This document shows positions 43,851 to 53,716 of a DNA stretch of 64,000 bases, piece after piece. The notes below the pieces were generated by a model that was not told where the DNA came from, did no database searches, and saw only the letters and a program-made list of their open reading frames with translations. Within the stretch, counting starts at the first letter, position 1. The number at the start of each line of letters is the position of its first letter. The translations under genes were made by a program, and so were the position numbers. Source of the stretch: Cyanodermella asteris (Eukaryota > Ascomycota > Lecanoromycetes > Ostropales > Stictidaceae); contig UYJD01000007.1 of assembly GCA_900618795.1 (NCBI GenBank), positions 239,008-303,007 on the forward strand, read 5' to 3'.

Positions 43851-46800
43851 CGTGGGATTCGTAACGAGGCGTAGAACAAGTAAGTGACTCAGAGAAAACA
43901 CTATCCTGCACGGTGGAGAGCAATTTGCGGTACGCTTTCTATCAAAAACAATGCGCTCGTTACAATCTCCGTACAGGTGGAGGTGTTCGTGGGAGGAGTC
44001 GTGGTCGTGGCGTTGTGTTCTCACCAGTATGGACTTTGGTCGGTTTAAGAATCGACTGAATATCATTGTGCAGTCGTCCGCTATACAAAGACCTACAAAA
44101 TCTCGTAGTGCAACAAAGCTGGCTATATAATGGTATTGTTTCGCTTTCAGTAAGACAAGGGCCTAACCTGAACAAAGATCGATATTGTGCTGATGACCAA
44201 GTCCGTTCGCTCAAGAGGCGACTGGGTGGTAGCGGACGCCAACGAAGTGAATCGTGTCTCCATGATATCTTGAAACAATGTATATTGTAACCAGCATGAT
44301 GCATCGACAGGTGGAACCCACGGCAGCGCATTGGTCAGCTCGAGATTTTGGAGCTCTCAGCTGTTCAGGAAGCACAAAGCCAAGATGGAATATCGCCTGA
44401 CCTCATGTAAAGTCCATCGTCTTGAGGTCCATCCCTGGAAAGCAACTGCACACCACGAACATGAAATCGAACATTCGAGCACGAGATTTGAGAATGCCAG
44501 TGGAGATTTTGGAGATTTTGGGACGAAACCAACGTCGCAACAGCGCGCTTCCTGCAATCTCAAATGATTGGAGATAAATCTTGAGGCGCCAACCTGATCG
44601 ACTTACCAGTACAAACCCGTGAGACAGCTCGGTGCTTTGTGTCTGTTTCGTCATGCGCGCAGCACAATCCGTATGATAATGCCTCGATCGCCGTACATCT
44701 TGTTGTAGGTCTTCTCAATGCGACCCCGCGAAACGAAACGTGGCTGAGCGTGATCGCTAGCAGGTCTGGGGAAATTCTTCGCCCATGACCTGCTCTGACG
44801 CGGAGGATCTAGACAACCATGCTAATTGTTAGCCTCCGGTTGCGGTCGACCTGGGTTCGAGGTTTTCGGCCTGCTGAGATGTCACAACGCTACGGCGCGG
44901 CCCTTGCACACACCAAATTCATCCAGGCTGATCATCGATGGGCAGGATGGACTCTTGCATCTTTGTCGGCGGCCGATCCGGGTAAAGACGTCCGCGCGCA
45001 TCGAAATCATGTGCTGGTGACACAAGTGAATGTGATAAACGTCAAACAAACGATGGTTACGTTTCTTGTCACCATCGTCACCTTTGCCCCTGATCTCGGC
45101 CACGGGAATCCTGGTAGCTCGTTATCTGCAAAGGTCAGTGCGGCGAGGTCGGACGTCAAGAGGGCTGAGATCAGTGGTCGGAAGGCGGAGAAGACAGTGC
45201 GCAGCCGTGGTAGGCGGCTGATGCATGGACTCCACTGATAAGAGTAGGCCTGCATGCACGCGTTGTCCTGCCTTTTAGTGAGCGTCTCTACGAAAGCGGT
45301 GGAGGCAACCCCGGATTGTGGCAATGGTTAATGGCACTCAGGTGGAGAGGCATCGAAGCATCTCTGAATCGCGATTCCCCAGATCTGACGTCAAGCTGTT
45401 TCAACAGTCCAGGATCCGTCTATCCGCGCTGGACTCTTGGAAATGTGATGCGCTTCGCTCAGCCGGGTGGGCTCATCGGCGGTTGACATGATTCGAGCAG
45501 TGAGAAAGGAGCTGATGAGGTTGATCAAGTCGTCAGTGATCGACTGGTTTCGGTAGAACTGGTAGACAGGGTTGGAGTGAGTAAAGGCGAGTTACGGGAT
45601 GGCTCGGCCCATTATTTCGACCGCGACGGAGGGATACTCCACTATCAATGCTGTCCGCCGGCATCATCTTAGTAGTCGAGTGAGGGGTGAATGGCCATCT
45701 GGAACAAAGATAATACCTTTCAGGTCAGAATGATGCTTTGGATACTCAATGGGCGTTTAGAGTCTCACAGCATATCTGATCCGAGTCGCTGTCTTAGATG
45801 CCGACCGAGACAAATCGACGGCAGCCAGGAGAAGCCATGGAGGGTTCGCAGGGTGATCAGGGGGCCGGGTTGTGGGATGTGACCGGTGATGCTTCGATGA
45901 TGTCGCTCAAGAGCGGCAAAGCTAGATACCCAAAGCGTCTTGATCGGTCTGGGTGTAAGCAGGGCGGACTCGAACACTCAAGACGGACTTACACAAGTCG
46001 CTGCGCACGTACCTTGCAGCCTCCTTTGATTACTGCTTCCATAAGTATTTGTACGGGAACAAGAACGCGTGATAGAATAAGGTAAGGATGTCTTTAGCTA
46101 TTTAGTCTAGTAATGTTCCACGTTCGCTGGGCAGTGTGCGTAGTGTAACGGATCTACTTACGGATGAAGGTGATCAAGTGTCACCGTCGAGACTTCTGTC
46201 GGCCTGCCTGGCGATGATTCCACGCGTGACCACGATTTGCCTGCGGGGGGCTTTTAGGCTCAAGATGCTCGCCACGGCGTTTAGTCTATATACGAGGCTC
46301 GAGGTGCAGCGGCAAGGAGCGCGACTCGCCATACTTGCCTTGCATCGGCTCGAAACGGAAATTCAGCTCCCAACACCAAAGGTGGTCATGTGGCATGTTG
46401 CGCGGTTCCGAGCAGTGCACCGCCCCGCGATCGCCTAGCGGGATGGAACATGGCTGCCGACGCTATGCGGAAGCCAGCGGAGGCCGTTGGCGACCATGAT
46501 TCCTGCGTCTTGACGCCGGGTAAAAATACTGGTGGCAAGTCGTTTGGTGCGTCGCATGCGCTAGGGTGGTGGTGGTGCACTCCAAGTCTTTGTACCGGAA
46601 GCAATTGCTCCTAAAGGCAATTTGTGTGTTCTGTTTATGCTAAATGTGATGCACGATCAACGTATGCACGACACAAGCTTTGTGACCCTGAGCACTTGGC
46701 GCGCCGTACAGTACAGTAGACCTACAGAGTCGCAGCCATACGGACGCGTCTCCTCGAAGCTTGTGAAGATAGGGCTGCGAAAAAGTTGCAACTGTCTGCT

Positions 46801-49058
46801 GGCTGGGTATTCTCGGAGGCTTCTCTTGTTGGGTTCGTTATACAACACTTTTTTTTATGGTCAGGAGCTCAAGCCTTCCGAGCGTAAGGGTAAATGGAGA
46901 CAGGTCGTGCGACAGGATGCCTTTGCAGGCAGTGAGGCCGAAGGCGGAGCCGTTGGTCGAGGTGGGCTTGCCCGTAATGACAGGCCAGTCGAGCCATGTC
47001 GATTGGTGATGCTGGGGTCGCTGAGAGCCGCGCTGGCCCCGCCGCGCTGCGCTCGGAAAGGTTCGTAAGCTCGAGAAGGATGTGCAGCGTGATCATTGGA
47101 CGTCTGCGCCCGTTGCATTCTCCATCGAAGGCATCGAAGCCTTCGACCAAGTTGGAGGTTGGCCAGCGTGGTATTCTCCTCCTGGAACTGCCCAACGTGC
47201 TCGAACGAATCCGCGAATTCGGCTACTGGAGGCTTATGAGCATACTAGATATATGTGGTGAACCGGAACGGAACAGTTCTCGGTGGGTGTGCCAGGATTT
47301 CGAGTGCCCCACAGGGCCCAGTTCGAGTCCCCTGAACATCCGACCACCAGGCCTGTGGGCGAATGGCGGTGACGATTTGGCAAGCTGGTTTGGTGGGGGC
47401 ATCGCGGGGCACAATTGTGGTAGCATCGACTGCGCTGAAGCTGCGTGACAATGACAGTGAACAGGGTGACATGCATTGTCATGTTGGGTCACTATCGCAA
47501 TGGCCGTGCTTCAAGAAACACGGCCCATGTCCAAGCTCGGATATCGCGATGGTGCTGATGGAGTTTCCCGCAGCTTGTTCTGAGCCATGAACGCGACGCC
47601 GACAGAGATGCATTCGGATTCAATAACCAGCGTCAGACTGAAGACAGGTCCTGAGACACGACGTAGAGGTAGAGGAGAGGTAGAGTTACTTGGACGAGGG
47701 GCCGCTAGATGGAGCCAGACAGGTGTCAGAAGGAGCAAGCGGGCAGAGACAAGGACGTGTGCTTTCATCGCTAAGAAACAAGCCTGTACATTCGTAACAA
47801 TATTCCGATATCCTCGTGTGGGGAGCTGCAGCATTCGGCAGTGATGGGGTTGCATGCCACGCGTTTCTGACTTGCACATGTGCCTCGTAGTCAACTTCAG
47901 AAGCCTCGTGCAATGCGTTGCTGCCACCGCCTCGGGTCTCCTGTATGGTGCAATAACACTTGCGCCTCGTCGTCCAGCTTGGCGGGTGAGTGGACTCTTC
48001 CGACCCCTCCAGCAGCCCGGCATCCTTAGCATCATGGCGGCGGCGTGCAGGGTCATAGCCGGCTGACAGGTCGCGATCCGGGCCTCCGATTCGGTGGAGC
48101 AACATCGCTCGTGAGTCGTCTCTCGTCCTCAGGCGACAGAACGGACGGCCGGCAAGCACTTGATGTCGCGTGGGCGGCCGGCTATAGCTGGATCCCCGAG
48201 GCTTCGAAGTGACAAGGAAGCAGCACGCGACGCCGTGACTGAAATCCTGGGCGAGTTTGCGGTGGAGTCGTGTGTTTCGAACAGACTGGCGAACCGTCGG
48301 ATGTCAGGGTCGATGCCGCTGGTAGCAGCCAGTGGAAGCTTTTGCTGCTTCAATTTCCCGCCGGCAGACGGCTGTCAAGCAATACATATTTCCCCCCATT
48401 GGCCCCGCGCTTCTCACTCAGACTGCACTTGCGAGCACGTACTTGTCCCCTTCGACCTGTACCTCCATCGCCCTCGACTCTCCATTGTCTATTGTCCATT
48501 GTCCAGCTTGTATCGCCAGCTTTACACTCCTCCTACACAGCTCGACTCGACTCGACCTCTCGTCGCTCCCACTCACACACACTCGCCTACGCCACACCAA
48601 CTCTCGCTGCACGCGACGTCGAGACACGCCGCCGGGCTGCAGCTTCTTATCAGCACAGCCAGTGACGCAGTGTCGTCGTGAGACAGCCGTCGACCATCTC
48701 ATCTCTTGCAGCGGACTGGCTTTTCCGCCGCCGTATCACCCAGTTGCTTGTTTTCTTATCGGCAGCGCTATCAGACTCCCTCAGATCCAACAACGCAGCC
48801 AAGCCCTGGCGCCGCATCCATTTTGGATTAGATACTCATTCTGCAAGAGGAGGACTGCTACTCTATCGGATACTTGATCAGACACTCTTCCTGCTCGTCT
48901 TCGCTCCGCCTGCGCCTCACTGCCATCGACCACTTCCCGGCATCGCGATTCGTCCCGACCCACTCGCAGTCGCCTCGACGCTTCTCGCCTCGGCTACGGC
49001 TCCACCAATCGCCACTTACTAATAATAAATTCTACGCCTCATCGAGAACTCAACCACG
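43851..49058. other. 5.2-kb stretch without a supported gene
   Basis: Longest non-genic part of the window. Many frames of 60-180 codons occur on both strands, but they overlap each other, lack domains and have no consistent splicing. The last about 680 bp (48380-49058) are C/T-rich with almost no stops in three frames, fitting the promoter/5' leader of the FYVE gene rather than coding sequence. No terminal repeats, transposase or reverse-transcriptase fragments seen. Confidence 0.55.
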
Positions 49059-50207
49059 ATGGCTGCTGTTGCCAGAGCGCAGCAGCAGAACATCGGCCAG
49101 CCCGGCGCTGTCTATGCCGCTCCTTCATCCAACAACAGATCCTCGTCGGCTGCGACCGCGACGACAGCAGCGCTCCCACCCACCGGAGCTCCACCTCACC
49201 ACACCCCACCGCACTCCCTCTCCTCCACCTCGTCGCCGTCCTCGGTCTCTCCCAACTCTCCACAGCACATCTCGGCCGTTGCCAAGCGAAGCGCAGTCAA
49301 GAGCGACGCACGCCCACCACAGATTGGTCGCCCAAAGAATGTCGGCTTTGTCCCGGCTGCTCTCCGTCCTACCGAGCGGCCACGCGCTCCCCGAGACGAA
49401 CGTGGTCATATTAAGGCAAACAGCATCCCTACCCTGCGCTCGGGTCCACCCACGCCGCCGCGTAGTCTGCACAACAGCACGGACAATCTCGCCGCTGCCG
49501 GTCTGAATAATGCACCCAATGTTTCCGCTGCTTCGACACGCAAGAGTTCCGTCTCCACCAACTCATCCGGCTCGTCTGCCCACAAGCTTACGCCGATTGA
49601 GATCCCATCCGGCAACGACGCTCGTCCGGGCACCAGCGGCTCTGCTTTCCTCAAGTCTCCTACTGCCAGCCTGTCCAATCTGAGCCTCTTCAGCATTGCC
49701 CCGCAGCAGCAAGGTCCTGCACCCACCAGGGCGCACTGGCAACCCGACAACACGAGCGACTCCTGCCAATCTCCAACCTGCCCCAGCACTTTCGGCACCT
49801 TCGTTCGCCGTCATCATTGTCGTCGCTGCGGTGGCATTTTCTGCTACAAGCACGCCGGTCGCACGGTTCCCCTCGACGCCTGGGCACGCATGATCCCGAC
49901 TCCTCTTTCGTCGTCTCCAAACTCGGCAGGTGGAGTGATGAGATTCGACCAGACACACGACGACGCTGTCACACCCGAGGAATTCGCCGAGCGTCCCACC
50001 GAGTTTGGCTGGTGGAGAGCATGTGATGGTTGTTACACCGAGTGGTATGACTGGGTCGAGGGCCTGCGTCAGCAGCGCGAGAACGGCGAGATTATGGACT
50101 TCAGTGATAGGATGCAGTTGCCCATGCCAACCGCACGGAAGAGCAGTGTCGTTGCCGGCAGCATGGCCGGTAGCGCTCCATCCAATTGGAATTGGAGCAC
50201 TTTCTAA
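49059..50207 (+). CDS. FYVE zinc-finger protein
   Basis: 382 aa, single exon. Residues 1-225 are disordered (Ser/Pro/Thr-rich). The FYVE domain starts at about 226 with WQPDNTSDSCQS and carries FVRRHHCRRCGGIFCYKH, which matches the basic R(R/K)HHCR motif that binds phosphatidylinositol 3-phosphate on endosomes/vacuoles. The two further Cys of the finger lie after a long insert (ACDGCYTEWYDW). The C-terminus is short and polar. The family has a conserved tail in filamentous fungi, and the role is probably endosomal trafficking, by inference from the domain. The ATG at 49059 follows a long pyrimidine-rich leader. Confidence 0.85.
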   Translation: MAAVARAQQQNIGQPGAVYAAPSSNNRSSSAATATTAALPPTGAPPHHTPPHSLSSTSSPSSVSPNSPQHISAVAKRSAVKSDARPPQIGRPKNVGFVPAALRPTERPRAPRDERGHIKANSIPTLRSGPPTPPRSLHNSTDNLAAAGLNNAPNVSAASTRKSSVSTNSSGSSAHKLTPIEIPSGNDARPGTSGSAFLKSPTASLSNLSLFSIAPQQQGPAPTRAHWQPDNTSDSCQSPTCPSTFGTFVRRHHCRRCGGIFCYKHAGRTVPLDAWARMIPTPLSSSPNSAGGVMRFDQTHDDAVTPEEFAERPTEFGWWRACDGCYTEWYDWVEGLRQQRENGEIMDFSDRMQLPMPTARKSSVVAGSMAGSAPSNWNWSTF

Positions 50208-51922
50208 GCCAGCTGCAGTACGCTGATTTCAACCGCTTCGTCCACTTATGGACACCTTTTAATCCTCTTCTCGACACGAGGGATACCCATCGTCATTGCC
50301 TCGTTTTCGACGAACATTTGTTGATTTACTTTGGCTTTTCTCTTGCTACACAATTGGAGTTTGGGGTAATGAGATGGTTTAGAACACGGGCTGGGATACA
50401 TGCATAGATTATGGACGCTGTTCTGGTTCTTCCCATGGGAACAATCAGGGCAGCCGTCGGACGCCAAGTCGTCTTTTTCGCTTTGTCTTTGACCCGAGCT
50501 GGTTTGATGCTAGAGAGATACCCCCTGATAGAGCGGACCCACTGGGCTGCATTTCACGAGAGCGATGAAAGAGAATGAGGGTACCGTGTTAACGCACGTA
50601 CGAGTTTGTGGTCGTTGGGAGCTACCTGGCTGGCTGGCTGAAACTGGCTTACGTCTCGTGTGACGAGATGTGATGAGCTGACCTTGGTTGGATCATCGAC
50701 CGGACCGCAAGCATCGAATGGAATCTAATAATACTGAAATTCTAAGCTCCCATCTTACGTCTTTGGCTTCGTGATCCGTGCTCAACGTCAACCTCTGCAA
50801 TTGCGTAACAGTACCTTGGGAAATCAGCTCCACTCCTGTTCGCTGAACAGTACCTTGAGATTCGGCAATTGCCGAGCAGATTTACTATCAAGATAAGAAT
50901 CGGCTGGTCTGACCGAAAGCCGGGCTTACTGCATCGACTCGAGACCCGCCCACTTGGTCTGACCAGGTTGCTGCGTGCAGCGCACTGACTGATATCGAGA
51001 CTTTGACGGGCATTCGAACCCCGCGCGGTTCATCATGGCAGCTGTCAGCAGATGACGACAGTTAAATCATAGAAATATCTTGACGTCGCATCCCGAATCT
51101 GGTCAGCAAAAAACTATCGATTCGTCTCTCGACTACTGCCGCAATGTCTCGCACCTGCTTTTCTGCTCATTTCGGCGAGCCAAACGCCACATCGTATGTA
51201 TGTATGCATGTATGTCTACTTTGCCCCAGACGCAATCGCCGTCAACTCTCGCGCTTGGACCGCTGCTGCACACTCACTCACATCTCTCTATCCAAACAAT
51301 CGCGCACTGCCAGAAACTCAATCCGCTTATCTTTTCCTCCGGGGCCCGAGAACCATGTTCCCGGAACAACGAAGTAGAGTTTCGTGATTGCGGCCAGGAA
51401 TCCTGCAGATGCGTCACAAATCTCGCTGCCCGCTCACGGTCCTCGTGAGACTCTGTGCTCGCGTGACCGCCGCAACCGCAGCGCAGCGCAGCGCAGAGCC
51501 TCAAGTGTCTGGTTCCCCCCCTCCCCCGAAATCTCGTGATACGAGACATGAGTGCCTGTTCAAGGATCAATGGTCCGCGTTCGGGGCTGGAGGGTTTGGG
51601 GAATTTGAATAGCGGGTAGCGGCGGGACTGATAACACGGTTGGTCTGCTATCTGCTGCGTAATGAGGCTGAGAGCTGTCGAACTAGGCGTGCGTTGCGAG
51701 AGACGTTGCCGTGGTCGGCACAGTCCACTCCATGTCGGTTGTAAAGTCTTCGACCATGGCTCATGGTCGTCGGCGGCGGATCGATTTGTGCCATTGCTGC
51801 CGGCCGCTCAATGCCGGCATGGTCCATCTGGACACCAAGTCCTGCTGGCTGCTGCCGTCACAATCCAGCACCGACCATCCCCATCTTCATCCAACTGATC
51901 TCAACTCAACCAAACCAAAACC
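50208..51922. other. intergenic, no supported gene
   Basis: Convergent 3' regions of the FYVE gene (+) and MTW1 (-). Contains short TATG repeats (about 51193-51215) and a GCGCA repeat (51481-51495). Confidence 0.55.
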
Positions 51923-53286
51923 TCACTCCTCCATCTCATCCTCCCCCTGCTCATCCCCATCACCACCAGCATCGTCCTCCACACGCCCGATCCCTCTCCT
52001 CCCACCTCGCGCCGCAATCCTCTCCATCTCCCTCACTTCGTCCTCCGTCCTCCTGACCCCCAACCCCTGATCACCTTCCCTCGTCGCGCCAAGCTGCGTT
52101 GCCACGACCCTATCCACAATCCCTTCTACGTACTTGACCCGCTCATCCCTGTCGTCGGCCAGCTTTCCGGGCCGAGCGCCGCTTTCTGCTAGCCCGGATA
52201 GCGTTTGTAGACGGGGTCGGAGCTCGTCCAGAAGACCTTTTAGAGCTGGTAGCTGAGTTTTGGTGAATTGGGCCGAGGCGGAGAGAGGTGCGGAGGAGGA
52301 TGGGTTGGTGGCGTTGAGATGGGTGAGAGAGCCGGTCGGGGATGTGAGGAGCGCTTTGAGGTGAGTGATCAGCTGAGAGTTGCTAGTGTGGGTGTGGGAG
52401 AGGGTGAGGTTTAGCTGTTGAGCGGCTTGCAGACGTTGACGCTGGATGGTTATTGATTCGGGGGTTGCTGCTGTTGGTGGTAGAGGTAGTTGCAAATTCT
52501 GAGCACGAACTGTCAGCACAACGAAGTCATCAAAAAGAAAAGAGAGTAGAATATGATAGAGAAAAACTGGGGTCTGAACTCCTAGGAAAGGTCGACAAAA
52601 ATGCAAAACATACAACAGCGAGGATTCCCCAGTGGTCACCCACCTGAGTACTAACTTGCCGATCTGTAGCTTAGATATGGCAGAGCGGACGGGATGCCTC
52701 GTTCTCTACAGTCTATGGTCGTATGTGCTAGTCAACACATCCACGTCCAAACATAAACCTCACCCGTCCCTTTGCATCTTTTCTGCCCAGAACACAATCG
52801 CGCTGTAAGAAATCGTCCACGGTACGTACCTCATAATGCTTCAACCTCACAAAATCCTCCAACCCATCCGGCACCCAGAGTATATTCCTCAGAGTATAAA
52901 TCTCAAACTTGTCAAAGGTCCGGTCGACCGTCGCCTCGAGTAACGTTTCCAGTCGGTGCACCCCTTCTTCGACCTCGACGCGCTGCCGCTCTTCCGGGTC
53001 GTCGCTCGGCGGCACGGGCGTGTCGGCGTCGATTGGCACGCTGGGCCTGTCGAAGCCGAGGGCGGAGGGAGGCGTGTTGAGCAGCCCCGTTTCGATTGCG
53101 GTGAAGGCGCGGTAGACGATTGCGTTGATTGTGTTGATCACGTCGTCGATGAGGGACTGCAGGGCTGGTTAGTGGGGGGGAAGTTTCTGTGGGTGGACGG
53201 GGGGAGAGGATGGGGATTGCGCGCACCAGCGGCGTGTAGCGGAGGTGCTCGGTGAGGAGCGCCTCTGCGGACGATGCGGACGCCAT
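51923..53286 (-). CDS. MTW1: kinetochore protein Mtw1/Mis12
   Basis: Subunit of the Mis12/MIND complex that links the inner centromere to Ndc80. Exons 53286-53227, 53156-52830 and 52498-51923, 320 aa. The start MASASSAEALLTEHLRYTPL is spliced to SLIDDVINTINAIVYRAF, the Mis12 N-terminal signature. EEGVHRLETLLEATVDRTF and DKFEIYTLRNILWVP follow, then HYE joined to NLQLPLPP, the region before the coiled coil. The C-terminal third is helical with an acidic end (GEDEMEE). Intron 1 is 70 nt; intron 2 (52829-52499) is 331 nt and contains a complete 5S rRNA gene on the same strand. Phases are 0 at both introns. Confidence 0.9.
52608..52726 (-). rRNA. 5S ribosomal RNA gene
   Basis: 119-nt gene read on minus. 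It starts ACATACGACCATAG and ends CGCTGTTGTATGT; the two ends pair to form helix I. It carries the conserved internal promoter region (GGGTGACCAC in the C-box part, AAGCTACAGATCGG before it) and CCCGTCCGCTCTGCC. It is followed directly by TTTTGCATTTTTG, a pol III terminator. Dispersed 5S genes are usual in Pezizomycotina. The gene lies wholly inside intron 2 of MTW1, in the same orientation, 103 nt from the donor side and about 110 nt from the acceptor. Confidence 0.95.
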
Positions 53287-53716
53287 CGTCGGTGTAGTGC
53301 GACGCGTGTATGAAGGGAAAATCGAGGCTAGATTTGGAAGCGCATTGGTTGATGTGTGATGGTGAATGTCGCGGATCCTTTGGTGTTTACCTTGGGCGGG
53401 ACTTTGCGCGGTCTCGGAACTGAACGCCGGATGGCCGCCTTTCGCTCGCTCTTGTCGTACCCGTCACTGTCGGTGCATTGCAGAATATTACACTCGGTTA
53501 GTCCTCTGCCTTCAGAATGGACTTGCCGGTATTCTTCTCTTGGTCGATAACTACGTTCTTGGTCAAGTTCTGGATTTCATCAATTGGCCTAGAAAGACCC
53601 ATGGTATTGGTTGTATAATCCAAGCAATGCCTGCATTAAGAAATAATTTTGTGTAAGTTGCCTCCAAGCACGTACCTTATGCTCGGCGTTTGTCCATTAC
53701 AGCAAAAAGGAATCCC
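53287..53716. other. intergenic between MTW1 and the ankyrin gene
   Basis: 0.43 kb; promoter side of MTW1 and 3' region of the ankyrin gene, both on minus. Nothing recognised. Confidence 0.55.

Noticed and set aside
44819-45324. Frames of 139 (+) and 105 (-) codons
   Set aside because: Overlap antisense to each other, no signal peptide or domain, no splice partners.
47300-47345. GTTCGAGTCCC match resembling a B box (plus strand)
   Set aside because: No A box at a suitable distance and no acceptor stem.
47511-48159. Two overlapping minus frames of 157 and 181 codons
   Set aside because: They overlap each other in different frames, have no domains and no splice-supported extension.
48332-49022. 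Long stop-free frames (up to 181 codons) before the FYVE gene
   Set aside because: Stop-free because the stretch is C/T-rich; open in several frames at once, Ser/Pro/Leu/Arg-rich without folding character. Treated as leader/promoter.
43851-49058. Possible mobile element in the gene-poor stretch
   Set aside because: No terminal repeats, target duplications, or transposase/reverse-transcriptase motifs were seen by eye.
50990-51035. TTCGAAC match resembling a tRNA T-loop (minus strand)
   Set aside because: The stem bases around the loop do not pair and no D-arm or acceptor partner is found; chance match.
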